The translations under genes were made by a program, and so were the position numbers. The notes beneath the pieces are model-generated. The model saw only the letters and a program-made list of their open reading frames with translations, did no database searches and was not told the origin of the DNA. A stretch of DNA of 64,000 nt from Pseudomonas matsuisoli (GTDB lineage: Bacteria; Pseudomonadota; Gammaproteobacteria; Pseudomonadales; Pseudomonadaceae), in the NCBI RefSeq assembly GCF_014647635.1, contig NZ_BMPO01000003.1:1-64000 (forward strand). The letters are read 5' to 3'. This document shows positions 17,324 through 26,734 of the stretch, in pieces. Position 1 is the stretch's first letter; every line of letters begins with the position of its first letter.

Positions 17324-17431
17324 TTCGTCATCACAACGGGTTCCTACACAGGAATGCATTTCGCCAAGACGCCAGGTGAGCTGCACGCGCAGATTGGCGG
17401 CTTGCCGGAAGTTTCGTTGCAATTGGTTTAG
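17324..17431 (+). pseudogene. 3' fragment of a second hydratase gene
   Basis: These 108 bases are an 89%-identical copy (12 differences) of the last 108 bases of the hydratase gene at 14361–15119. The frame is intact for 35 codons (FVITTGSYTGMHFAKTP… SLQLV) and ends at the same TAG. Most differences are synonymous or conservative, so the copy was once under selection. No start codon or upstream homology remains. The similarity begins abruptly at 17324. The ~100 bases before it and ~136 after it hold no recognisable gene. Confidence 0.8.
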
Positions 17432-17567
17432 GTCTAATTAAGTTATCCGGTAGTGCATAAAACTGTCTTGGTCGACGCCTTGAAACACCTGCGCTAGGCT
17501 CGCCCACACAGATGCCGAGTTATTACCGGCCCCATATGCACACGGATGAATGGCCTAAATCGCACTC

Positions 17568-20500
17568 ATGAAACAGGATGCACTTAAGCTCGCGAAGTAC
17601 TGGCGCAATTGCCTGGCAGATGCGGAACGCAATAACGGCGCACTCAATGACGAAGAGCTAAAGGCCTTCATACGACAACCCGAACACGTGATGCTTGCCG
17701 GCGTGTTAGCCGAAGACACACTGGCGGCGTGCTTTAGAGACGAGCCGGAAAGCGCCGAGCGCGTCGTTGTCTCACTAAGACCTTATCTGTTTGCTTCCAC
17801 GTTGGAACACGGCGCTAAGCGTACGAACTTGCCTCGCTACATTACGCCAATCGTCACGGAGGCCATCCTGACGCGCGACGGGAAGCTCTGGCCCACCGCA
17901 AAGACGCAGGTACCCAGGAACATTCTGGAGCCGCTCGAACGCGGCAGCTTCGCGGTCGCCAACGTGAAGGACGTGGACGAGCAGTTAAGCAAACAGCGGC
18001 CATTGGCTGATCCACAGTGGGGCGAGCCCGCGACGCACCAAGCACATTGGGCCGAATATCAGCGCTACATCGGCCAACTGCTAAAAGCGATATGCCCGCA
18101 CTGGCCGAGCGAAGACGATCCCTATCAACGCCTGCCTGAGCTGCTCGTGATGAAAGAACAGGCGTCAAAAGGCGCGAGCCAGCACATCGTCTCGCTCTAC
18201 GAGCATATCCAAACGACGAAGCCTAGCGCCCCGCTATTCGAACGCTACGCCGCCCTCGACTACCCTGCGCCCGAATCATGCCTTGGCAAAGAGCAAGGTT
18301 TTGCCGAGCGTTTGGCACACAGTCATGCGGAGCATCCCCTAGCCCCGGCGCAACGCGATGCGCTAACTCATTTGCTTGCTTGCCCAGAGGGCGACGTCCT
18401 AGCGGTAAACGGTCCTCCTGGAACCGGCAAGACCACCTTGCTGCTATCTGTTGTAGCAACACTTTGGACCAAAGCCGCGTTGGCTGGCCCGGATGCTCAA
18501 CCGCCTGTAATCGTCGCAAGCTCGACCAACAACCAGGCCGTCACCAACATCCTCGACGCGTTCGCACAGGATTTCTCCGTAGGCAATGGCCCCTTTGCGG
18601 GACGTTGGCTTCCGCAGTTAGGCAGCTTCGGCGCCTACCTGCCAGCCGATAGCAAGGCCGAAAAAGCCGCGCAGACATATCAAACGGATCAGTTCTTCAC
18701 CGCACTGGAGACCTCGGAAGGATTGAGCGTTGCCAAGGAACGCTATTTGGAGAATGCAGCGGTAGCGTTTCCAGATTCTAAAGCGCTGACCGTCGAACAT
18801 ACGGTCGATTTACTACGGGAGCGAATCGAGTCCGGGGCCGCCGAACTTAGTGCACTGGTCGATACGTGGGATGCTTTAGTGCAGTCCCGCCAAGCCCTGA
18901 ATGAAATGCTTGGCAGTCGATCTTTGGAAGAAGCGCAGAACCGTGTAAATGAACAACGGCTCGCGGACATCCGAGAAAGTGTCGTTGCTCGTCAGCACGC
19001 ACTGGAACGCTATTTAGCGGACGAATCGATTTTCCTTGCCCTGTTCAATTGGGTACCCAGCATTGGACGTAAGCGCATAGCGCGTGCCCGAGTGGCCCTG
19101 GGTGACAAGTCTTTGCCGGCATTTTCTTGCGAACAGGAAATGCAGATTCAAGCGTGGCGGACATTCAGCGACATCGAGTCGTCAATCAGGCATTGGCTGG
19201 ATGACGCAACCTTTGCGCTAGAGACCGAAACAAGACGCCTGAAGGTGCTTCAGCATCTCGTAGATAAGCGGAGCCTTTGCGTGCAAGCCTGGGCGCATGC
19301 GCTTGAACCTCTAGGCAACGACTTCGCGGCCCGCGCCGAAACGCTCGACCTAGCTGCTTGCGACGCGCCTGCCGACACGCGTTTACGCTTTCCGCTCTTC
19401 CTGTTGACGACCCATTACTGGGAAGGCCGATGGCTGCTGGAGATGAATGAAAACCTAAAAGACATCGAAGCCGCAGCCAAACGTACTGGCAAAACGACGG
19501 TCATTCCGCGGTGGCGCAGATGGATGAAACTTACCCCTTGTATCGTGTCGACGTTCTTCATGCTGCCAAAGAAACTGAGCGTCAGACGCAACGACAATGG
19601 CGCGTGGAAAACTGACTATCTATACGACTTCGCCGACCTCCTTATCGTCGACGAGGCTGGACAGGTTCAACCGGAAGTCGCTGGTGCCTCTTTCGCACTC
19701 GCACGTAAGGCATTGGTGATCGGCGACACCGAACAGATCGAACCTATCTGGTCGACGAACACACCCGTCGACAAAGGCAACCTCTTCGACGCCGACTTAC
19801 TGAACACCGCGGACGAGGACGCTGGATACGCACGTATCGTCGAGCTCGGCAAAGCATCAGCCAGCGGCAGCGCCATGCGTATTGCCCAGAACGCCAGCCG
19901 TTACCACTACGACCACCAGCTCGCGCGCGGCATGTACCTCTACGAACACCGCCGCTGCTACGACAGCATCGTCGATTACTGCAACAAACTCTGCTACCAC
20001 GGCCGCCTGCAACCGATGCGCAGGGATCCAACAAACCCGGCACTTCCGCCAATGGGTTATCTACATGTCCCTGGCATCTGCAAACGCGGCCATGGACGCA
20101 GCCGCAACAACGTACTGGAAGCTGAAACGATCGCCGCTTGGCTCGACGAGAACCGCACTGAACTCGAATCGCGGTACGGGCAGCACATCTCGAAAATTGT
20201 CGGCATCGTTACCCCTTTCGGCGCACAAGTCGGCGCCATCCAAGATGCCTGCAACGCCAAAGGCATAAAAACTGGAAAGGAAGAAGACGCCGTTACCGTA
20301 GGTACTGTGCATGCGCTTCAAGGCGCTGCACGTCGAGTCATTCTTTTCTCACCTACGTACTCCAAACATGCTAACGGCGGCTTTATCGACCAACGTAACA
20401 GCATGCTCAACGTTGCGGTTTCCCGCGCTCAGGACAGCTTCCTGGTTTTCGGCGACATGGATCTTTTCACCCTGGCCCAACCAGGCTCACCCCGTGCCCT

Positions 20501-21089
20501 GCTCGCACGCTACCTCTTCGCCGAACCCGAAAACGAACTCCGTTTCACCCCACCGCCACGCCAGGACTTGTTGACGACGCGTACCGGCCTTTCGCACCTG
20601 CACAATGCTGAAGAACACGACCAGTTCCTACTGGCCGCATTGCGACAGGCCACGCGAGAAATCCATATCGTCAGCCCATGGCTGAAACTGTCCCGCGTTA
20701 ACGAGATAGGCGCTATGGACGCCATGACCGAAGCAACTTCCCGCCATGTACAAATAAGCATCTACACGGACGTTGAATTCAATGTTGGCAAACCGGCGGA
20801 TGCGTCGAAGTCAATCGAATTAAAGCAGGCAATCCATACGCTTAAGGGTGTTGGGGTGCGTGTGTACCCAATCAACCGAATCCACAGCAAATTAGTCATG
20901 GCGGACGACAACTTACTGTGCGTGGGCTCCTTCAACTGGTTCAGCGCCAGCCGCGATCCGGATTACATGCGGCATGAAACGTCGATGGTCTACCACGGGC
21001 CAGATGTGGCAGAGGAAATCCGAACGAACCGGGAGGGGCTTGGGAAATTGGTTGATGCAAAGCGCTTAGTGGAACGGAGTACTGCGTAG
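17568..21089 (+). CDS. Superfamily 1 helicase with C-terminal PLD nuclease domain; Mokosh type II (MkoC)-like
   Basis: A 1173-residue protein. Residues 1–270 are a family-specific N-terminus. A UPF1/DNA2-like helicase follows: Walker A NGPPGTGKTTLLLS (281–294), ASSTNNQAV (motif Ia), VDEAGQVQPEVA (about 695), VIGDTEQIEP, VGTVHALQGAARRVILFSP (about 910), and LNVAVSRAQDSFLVFGD (about 947). A long helical insert lies between Walker A and B. The last ~170 residues form one phospholipase D unit with HSKLVMADDNLLCVGSFNW (HxKx4D, about 1104). A COG1112 helicase fused to PLD is the layout described for MkoC of the Mokosh type II anti-phage system. It is convergent with qatABC. The assignment rests on domain order. 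Confidence 0.75.
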   Translation: MKQDALKLAKYWRNCLADAERNNGALNDEELKAFIRQPEHVMLAGVLAEDTLAACFRDEPESAERVVVSLRPYLFASTLEHGAKRTNLPRYITPIVTEAILTRDGKLWPTAKTQVPRNILEPLERGSFAVANVKDVDEQLSKQRPLADPQWGEPATHQAHWAEYQRYIGQLLKAICPHWPSEDDPYQRLPELLVMKEQASKGASQHIVSLYEHIQTTKPSAPLFERYAALDYPAPESCLGKEQGFAERLAHSHAEHPLAPAQRDALTHLLACPEGDVLAVNGPPGTGKTTLLLSVVATLWTKAALAGPDAQPPVIVASSTNNQAVTNILDAFAQDFSVGNGPFAGRWLPQLGSFGAYLPADSKAEKAAQTYQTDQFFTALETSEGLSVAKERYLENAAVAFPDSKALTVEHTVDLLRERIESGAAELSALVDTWDALVQSRQALNEMLGSRSLEEAQNRVNEQRLADIRESVVARQHALERYLADESIFLALFNWVPSIGRKRIARARVALGDKSLPAFSCEQEMQIQAWRTFSDIESSIRHWLDDATFALETETRRLKVLQHLVDKRSLCVQAWAHALEPLGNDFAARAETLDLAACDAPADTRLRFPLFLLTTHYWEGRWLLEMNENLKDIEAAAKRTGKTTVIPRWRRWMKLTPCIVSTFFMLPKKLSVRRNDNGAWKTDYLYDFADLLIVDEAGQVQPEVAGASFALARKALVIGDTEQIEPIWSTNTPVDKGNLFDADLLNTADEDAGYARIVELGKASASGSAMRIAQNASRYHYDHQLARGMYLYEHRRCYDSIVDYCNKLCYHGRLQPMRRDPTNPALPPMGYLHVPGICKRGHGRSRNNVLEAETIAAWLDENRTELESRYGQHISKIVGIVTPFGAQVGAIQDACNAKGIKTGKEEDAVTVGTVHALQGAARRVILFSPTYSKHANGGFIDQRNSMLNVAVSRAQDSFLVFGDMDLFTLAQPGSPRALLARYLFAEPENELRFTPPPRQDLLTTRTGLSHLHNAEEHDQFLLAALRQATREIHIVSPWLKLSRVNEIGAMDAMTEATSRHVQISIYTDVEFNVGKPADASKSIELKQAIHTLKGVGVRVYPINRIHSKLVMADDNLLCVGSFNWFSASRDPDYMRHETSMVYHGPDVAEEIRTNREGLGKLVDAKRLVERSTA

Positions 21090-21210
21090 TCGCATGTTGG
21101 TGATCAGTGATTCTCCATTAACTATCGGTATCAGGGCCTGCCAGAACCAAGCTGGAGGGTACGAGCAAAGGGCAGAAAACGGGAGCAGGCACTCAGCACA
21201 CTCTCACTTT

Positions 21211-22485
21211 CTAGCGGCTGCCCAGCCCATAGGAAGCATGCAGCGTGGCCAGCTCATCAAGGCCTTGGGCAAGCATCCGTTGGTACCCTGGCCTGTCAGT
21301 AATGAACGATGAAAAAAGACTGTGTCCTAGCCACTGATCGAATCCGTCTTGCGCGACGCTCTCTACCGCCATCCCCACAGAGCGAACATCTTCGAAACGA
21401 CCGTACTTGGGACTGTTGATGCTCAGGTCGTCATAGACGTATTCCGTGCTGTCCTTCAGCTCGCCCCATCGAATGAACGAGGCTCTCCTGACCTGGCAAG
21501 GCACGCATCGCCCGCAGTGTTTGTACCCAAACCGCTGGAAACGCCCGCAACTGGTGGACATCACTGCATGCTGCTTGAGCAGATCCTGGTTCTTACAGTC
21601 CACCATCATCTCGCCCTTTGTCGCCAGGGCGTAAGGGTTACGAATCTGAACATTGATGCTGGCTGCATCGAAGATCTGCTGTAAACGACCGAGGTATTCG
21701 GGATGCGCAGTTCGAGTACTCAGACTGCCGAGCCGAGTCACGGTCAGCGGCGGGTTGATCGCGATGAAGCCGTTCTCGCAGATGTAGAGAGGCACCCGAC
21801 CGCCTTGGTGGTACCGATCAAGGGACGTCGCAACGGCCAATCCAAAAGCCAGGAACACAATGGAGCGTGCCCGCTGCGAGGGTTCCTGAGACCCCGGAGA
21901 CTTGGCAACGTGATTCAGGCCGATCCTGGACAACCCAAGGCTCTGGGCAAAGTCGTGCTGCTTCTGACCATCGCCTCGCACGATTTGGCTGACGGCGTAA
22001 GGTTTCACCTTCTCAGTGACCAGGTCGATCGCACCAATCAGGCTATCCATTCCGCCAGACAGCAGGGCCACCGATTCTTCTTGGGGATGCAGCGCTTGCA
22101 ACTGTGCAGGTGGCCCATACCCACCGGAATGAAAGACGAACGTCCACACATCTGTTGTTAGAAAACCCAGCGCAGCTTCCAGCGCTCGTGACTGGGAATT
22201 CCAAAATACAGGGTCTTGAACAGCGACATGAAGTTCGAGCGTACGCGTCCACCCGTCAGCGCTTTTCGCGCGCAGGTCGGTGAAGTCTGCCGCAACGACT
22301 GAAAGCGCGATGGTCAGAAAATCCCACGCCTGAGGCGAGATATCTAGGTGAGCCTTCTCAAGCAGATGGCGGGTGTACCCTCCAACACTGACCTGCCCCT
22401 TTTCCGCCTGACCATAGATCACCACCGGCATTGCCTGGTCGATCGCGGGTACCTGAAACCCAGCAGGGCCACAAACGAACTTCAT
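21211..22485 (-). CDS. qatC: QatC, QueC-like ATP-pyrophosphatase of the Qat anti-phage system
   Basis: A 424-residue protein with a C-terminal QueC-type domain. The PP-loop is ALLSGGMDSLIGA (SGGMDS at 143–148) and four cysteines at 313, 324, 327 and 330 (CGRFQRFGYKHCGRCVPC) form the QueC-like zinc site. QueC makes 7-cyano-7-deazaguanine; QatC relatives are thought to modify a protein or nucleic acid partner, the target being unclear from sequence. The N-terminal ~135 residues are specific to this family. Its ATG overlaps the qatB stop by four bases. In described Qat operons qatD, a TatD-like nuclease gene, follows; here only ~120 bases separate qatC from the convergent helicase gene and no TatD sequence is seen. 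Confidence 0.85.
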   Translation of the reverse strand: MKFVCGPAGFQVPAIDQAMPVVIYGQAEKGQVSVGGYTRHLLEKAHLDISPQAWDFLTIALSVVAADFTDLRAKSADGWTRTLELHVAVQDPVFWNSQSRALEAALGFLTTDVWTFVFHSGGYGPPAQLQALHPQEESVALLSGGMDSLIGAIDLVTEKVKPYAVSQIVRGDGQKQHDFAQSLGLSRIGLNHVAKSPGSQEPSQRARSIVFLAFGLAVATSLDRYHQGGRVPLYICENGFIAINPPLTVTRLGSLSTRTAHPEYLGRLQQIFDAASINVQIRNPYALATKGEMMVDCKNQDLLKQHAVMSTSCGRFQRFGYKHCGRCVPCQVRRASFIRWGELKDSTEYVYDDLSINSPKYGRFEDVRSVGMAVESVAQDGFDQWLGHSLFSSFITDRPGYQRMLAQGLDELATLHASYGLGSR

Positions 22486-23411
22486 TCGGTATACCCCTCG
22501 AATACCTCAAAAGTCTGCTGTAGCGCCTTTGTCACGACCTGAGAAATACGCCCGGTCGTCAACCGTGCTCCAGTGGCAGCAATGGTGCGAAAAGAGGCTG
22601 AGACGCACTCTTTGATGTATTCCTTGATCTCTTTCAGCCGGCGCACCGCGACTAAAGGCGTTTCGGCTTTCTCTTGGACGGTTTTCCCCAAGTCAAGCTC
22701 GTACCGGTGAAACACATCCAACGCGGTGAAACGCTCGATCGCGTAGGCCCGCTCTTCAGGGGCCAAACTCAACAGATCAGCGTTGGGGTACTTAACGAGT
22801 ACATCGGACAGAGAGCCCCGGATCGAGGCTCGCTCTGCCTCCGCATCCTGAGTTCCATCGACAGGCCGAACAGCTTCAACCAACGCATCCATGACTTCCG
22901 AAGCAGATCGGCCATTCAGAAGGACGGGGTCAATAGCGCGCACATTGGGTTGGCTGGTTCCGTCAGCCACCGACTCAAGGGTGCCACCCAGCATCGCAGC
23001 AACAGCTACCGTTCCACCAAATCGAGCCGTCGTGGTTTTGGCACCACCGTACCCATGTTTGACGTAGTGCTTCAGGCTGCGCTGGAGGCCGCTGCGATGA
23101 GCGTTCTTGGCGTAGTCGCCCAATCCCTTGCGCGCACCGCCAAAGCGGCCTGAAGGAGCTAATGGCGGCGGCGACTGCGGTGCAGTCTTAGGCGCCTTAT
23201 CACCCTCTGGAGAGCCATCAGACTGCACGTCCTGATCAGGACGATCCTCTCCAGGATCTGGCGGCACAGGGACTGGCGGAACCGGCGGCTCTGGGACATG
23301 AGGCGGGACAGGTAGTGGCGGTACCGGTGGCATTGGCGGTAACGGAGGCGTCCACGGAGGCACCATCGGCACCCCTTTTCCCGGCCCGTCGCTATTTTGT
23401 GACGTTCCCAT
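22482..23411 (-). CDS. qatB: QatB, proline-rich Qat component
   Basis: A 309-residue protein that begins MGTSQNSDGPGKGVPMVPPW, the kind of N-terminus known from QatB. Residues 19–53 are a run of short Pro-rich repeats (PPVPPLPVPPHVPEPP), followed by an acidic linker and, from about residue 85, a helical domain (RFGGARKGLGDYAKNAHRSG; later KHYVKHGYGGAKTTTARFGG). The biochemical role is unknown; in described systems it is essential and may be the partner modified by QatC. Its start overlaps qatA by 20 bases and its stop overlaps qatC by four, so the three are one operon. Confidence 0.85.
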   Translation of the reverse strand: MGTSQNSDGPGKGVPMVPPWTPPLPPMPPVPPLPVPPHVPEPPVPPVPVPPDPGEDRPDQDVQSDGSPEGDKAPKTAPQSPPPLAPSGRFGGARKGLGDYAKNAHRSGLQRSLKHYVKHGYGGAKTTTARFGGTVAVAAMLGGTLESVADGTSQPNVRAIDPVLLNGRSASEVMDALVEAVRPVDGTQDAEAERASIRGSLSDVLVKYPNADLLSLAPEERAYAIERFTALDVFHRYELDLGKTVQEKAETPLVAVRRLKEIKEYIKECVSASFRTIAATGARLTTGRISQVVTKALQQTFEVFEGYTE

Positions 23412-25266
23412 TCAACTTCCTTATCGCAGCCTTAACTGGAGCACTGACATCGAGGCTTTGCCAGTAATCAAATACAGACCTTGCCCAGCTCTCATCTTTG
23501 ATTTTTGGCACTATCCCAGCCTGGATCTGTGCGGGCGGACGTTCTTTCAAGAATGCGGCTAGGCGCGGCCCCTGCAATCCATCGATGCCCGCGATGACCA
23601 GCATCGCATCCAGAATGGGCGGTACGCCCCACTCTTGCTCATCGCCTGCCTTGTCAAGAAGACGATCCATGATGACGCTAATCTCAGCAGGAGCAATCTC
23701 CCTCAGGGATTCCCTGAGCTGAGGCGCCATATCGGGCGAATCGAGCAGCGCGGTCAGCAGCCCTGCAGCGTTTGAGGAAAGACGATCTTCGTCGGTGATG
23801 ATCGGTGCATGCTCGCGGCTTACGTAGATGGCTCCACGCAAGTCCTTGTCCGCCAGAGCCGGGGGCAAGGCCAGCCATTCCTTCACAAAGGAGTGATCCC
23901 AAGGCTGATTCAAGGACAACTCCTTGCCTTGTTTCACATCGGCTTCCCAGCCTGCCAGCATCACTGGCTTGCCGTGCTTATCAGCGGCAACCGCTTTCAT
24001 CAGTTCGTCGAAGGCCTTCGGATTGCCACTGCGCTCGAACAACATCAACTTGACCAGCGCCGCCTCATCGACGCCCACGCCGTGGGCACGTGAAATGCTC
24101 ATCCGGATTGCCAAGGCGTTCAGAAAGCGCTTGATAAGCCGGGGGTTGCCATGAATACCTGACGCAGAGGTCATCACCGCTGCAAGACGCTCTGCAGTGT
24201 CGAATTTCCCGATCAGCTCCTCAGGGTATTTCTTGGACAGCGACTGCATAAAGGCCCGATCAACACGACCGCCTTGCCATGTTGTCCGAAGCTGATTGCG
24301 AACTTTAACGCGGATGGACTCGACCTCGTCCTTGGGCAGCCCACTATTCTCGGTGAAAAGCATCATCATGTACGCCCGGACTTCCTGTGTCCCAAGAGGC
24401 GGCACCCGAATCGGAACCTGAATCAGCTTGTCGAAGTAGCTGGTGACCAATACATCGTCGGGCACGCCACTGAAATGTCGGCGCACCGCATGCTTGATCA
24501 TCTCGTTATCTGCAGCAATGACGAAGGCTGTGTTACGCAGGAATAGGAACAGCCTGATGGCCTCAAGGGTTGAGATGGTCGTTTCAGGCAGGCAACGATC
24601 CAGATCATCGATCAATACGACTAGCGTGACGCCAAGCTCATCCAAGACCGCTTCAAAGTTCTCTCGGAGCGCCTGAATTTCCTTGGGCGGCGAAGGTTTC
24701 TGAGGCTTTCCCTTGATGAGCTGCTTGGCCTCATCGACCGCCTTTTCGGCGTAGTCTTGGGTTGCGCTGACTGTCGCCGGATCGACGTCGCCCGACCACC
24801 ATTGCTTGGCCAGGCCCAACGCCCCACCGACCAGACCGGACATCGGAAGACCGGCCGCAGCAGAAATTGCCACACCGCCCATGAGCTTGGCCACCCGAAG
24901 CCAATTCACCCGCTCGCCTAGCTCGTAGACCTTGTCGAGAGCAGTCTGCCGCGCCTCGGCCTCTTCCTGCAGGCGGGACGCGATAACGTCCATCAACGCC
25001 GCACGGGCGTCGTCATACCCTTGGTACAGCCAGGCATTGAACTCGACGAAGACGAAGTCTTTTTCAGGCTTTTGCGCCGACTCCGGCGGGTTGCGCAGCG
25101 ACGCCTGAATGAGCTTGATCATCGAGGACTTACCAGCCCCCCAAGCACCAGAAACCCCAATGGAAATTGGGCGCCCGTTGGCCTGGTAAACGATCTCGGC
25201 AACGGTGTCGGCAACCCCGGAAAAATTGAGGAAGTCCGTATCTGTTTCGTTATCGACCCACATCAT
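23392..25266 (-). CDS. qatA: QatA, KAP-family P-loop ATPase
   Basis: A 624-residue KAP NTPase. Walker A is GVSGAWGAGKSSM (38–50) and Walker B is VVLIDDLDRCLPE (about 220–232). The insert typical of KAP proteins (about 120–190) has small hydrophobic stretches (GGVAISAAAGLPMSGLVGG) that could touch a membrane. HGNPRLIKRFLNAL is the family's C-side motif of the ATPase core. AAGGAGGGG precedes two adjacent ATGs (25266 and 25263); the second has the better spacing. It is the first gene of qatABC and presumably the phage sensor or energy-using component. Confidence 0.85.
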   Translation of the reverse strand: MMWVDNETDTDFLNFSGVADTVAEIVYQANGRPISIGVSGAWGAGKSSMIKLIQASLRNPPESAQKPEKDFVFVEFNAWLYQGYDDARAALMDVIASRLQEEAEARQTALDKVYELGERVNWLRVAKLMGGVAISAAAGLPMSGLVGGALGLAKQWWSGDVDPATVSATQDYAEKAVDEAKQLIKGKPQKPSPPKEIQALRENFEAVLDELGVTLVVLIDDLDRCLPETTISTLEAIRLFLFLRNTAFVIAADNEMIKHAVRRHFSGVPDDVLVTSYFDKLIQVPIRVPPLGTQEVRAYMMMLFTENSGLPKDEVESIRVKVRNQLRTTWQGGRVDRAFMQSLSKKYPEELIGKFDTAERLAAVMTSASGIHGNPRLIKRFLNALAIRMSISRAHGVGVDEAALVKLMLFERSGNPKAFDELMKAVAADKHGKPVMLAGWEADVKQGKELSLNQPWDHSFVKEWLALPPALADKDLRGAIYVSREHAPIITDEDRLSSNAAGLLTALLDSPDMAPQLRESLREIAPAEISVIMDRLLDKAGDEQEWGVPPILDAMLVIAGIDGLQGPRLAAFLKERPPAQIQAGIVPKIKDESWARSVFDYWQSLDVSAPVKAAIRKLNGNVTK

Positions 25267-26180
25267 GCCCCTCCTTGGCCGCTGTCAGCATAAAGCCGTA
25301 GCATCCGCAGATAGTAACGGAACTGCTCGACGTAGAGGCAACTGGCCATACTTTCTTTCCGAATGGTACGCCGCCTCATTGATACAAGGCCGTACGCCGC
25401 TGCGCATTCTAGGTCGAGCATGGAGCAAATATTTGTTGAAATCGAACGCCAGGCTGGAGCAGTTGGCGCCCCAGAGTAATCAGCTCAAGTCACAGGGAGT
25501 CATCGGATGATCTTGCCAACGGGCGAGCCCAATTCGTGCTGGGATTCGCCGATGAATACAGCGGTTAGTACAAAGATATCGAGGCTCTGGACGGCTTCAT
25601 AAACGACTAGGTCATCGTGGCCAGAAGCGCACATGAAGGCATTGGTTCAGCGCTGTATCTAGATCACCGTGTGAGCGCTCGGCATGTCGCTGCCATGCCC
25701 TGAGATGTCGCTGCCCAGCTGTTTCATTGCTCGCGCTTTGTGGAGCACGAAACTCCATTCTCATCCCCGCACTACACCCTCAAAGCACTGTTTCATGCAC
25801 GCTATGTAGCTACGCCGGGGCATAGATCGATTCGAGAGCAGTTGAGCTTACTGCTCAACGATACAGATCGAACGAATCACCGAGTGTGTGCTAGGTGAAC
25901 GTCCGCAATCGGACGATCTCTGCCTGTCACCTTCCAATTGACCAGATGCGCGAATCCTGCGGTTGAGTAAACTGCAAATGATGCGGCGCTGGGTAGTCAG
26001 ACGCAATTTCGCAGATACGCGTCGTTCCGCTCTACCGAGACAGCCTTTAGCGACAGGAGCATTAAGCAAACCGCAAAGAGCATCTGATTGATAGCCTTTC
26101 ACTCAGTAGATTTCAGCGAAGACAACGGTGGGGCGAAAACTGGGGCGAAAATTAGAAGCTTTCAAAAACCATCGGCCATA
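25267..26180. other. Decayed island end next to tRNA-Pro
   Basis: About 900 bases without an intact gene. A plus-strand frame from 25507 runs to about 25892 with only three internal stops, suggesting an old gene, but the reading is not one I recognise. At 26129–26151 the 11-mer TGGGGCGAAAA occurs twice in tandem; in one plus frame this reads RWGENWGEN and a stop, an ending I have an impression of from tRNA-site integrases. No complete integrase and no second copy of the tRNA 3' end (attachment repeat) was found. The qatA promoter must lie in the first part. Confidence 0.35.
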
Positions 26181-26213
26181 AAAAAATCCAGTCACCGCTA
26201 AGTGACTGGATTT
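26181..26213 (-). terminator. Terminator after tRNA-Pro
   Basis: A 12-bp perfect stem (AAATCCAGTCAC with GTGACTGGATTT, six-base loop) is followed on the minus strand by a run of T. It lies just downstream of the tRNA 3' end, separating it from the island. Confidence 0.88.
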
Positions 26214-26221
26214 CTGATTTT

Positions 26222-26299
<78 letters not shown>

Positions 26300-26377
26300 C
26301 GGTGTTTCCGATTGCTGGAAACGGGCGAAACTATACCTTAAGGGTTTGAATGTTGGAAGGTTTTTCCTGGAAAAATC

Positions 26378-26734
26378 TTACCGACGCAGCACGGTGAGGA
26401 CGTCTTCGAGCTCGGAGACCATCTGGCGCAGGAAGAGTTTGTATTGGGTGCTATCGTCCTTCGCTTCGTCGCCGGAAAGGCGTTGGCGGGCGCCGCCGAT
26501 GGTGAAGCCTTGCTCGTAAAGCAGGCCACGGATCTGGCGGATCATGAGGACGTCGTGGCGTTGGTAGTAGCGGCGGTTGCCGCGTCGCTTCACGGGGCTG
26601 AGCTGAGGAAATTCCTGCTCCCAGTAGCGCAATACGTGCGGCTTGACGGCGCAGAGCTCGCTGACTTCACCAATGGTGAAATAGCGCTTACCCGGGATGG
26701 GGGGTAGCTCGTCGTTATGGCTTGGTTCCAGCAT
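26378..26734 (-). CDS. MerR family transcriptional regulator
   Basis: A 118-residue MerR-type protein with the winged helix [41 protein letters not shown] and [19 protein letters not shown]. The C-terminus is a short helix with no cysteine, so it is not a metal or redox sensor of the SoxR or MerR kind. The start overlaps the end of ihfA by 20 bases, so it is translated with ihfA. This ihfA–MerR–tRNA-Pro order is standard in Pseudomonas. Its regulon is unknown to me. Confidence 0.9.
   Translation of the reverse strand: MLEPSHNDELPPIPGKRYFTIGEVSELCAVKPHVLRYWEQEFPQLSPVKRRGNRRYYQRHDVLMIRQIRGLLYEQGFTIGGARQRLSGDEAKDDSTQYKLFLRQMVSELEDVLTVLRR

Noticed and set aside
17432-17567. Attachment-site repeat matching the tRNA-Pro 3' end at the far side of the island
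   Set aside because: No stretch resembling the T-arm and acceptor end of tRNA-Pro was found by eye here or elsewhere in the island.
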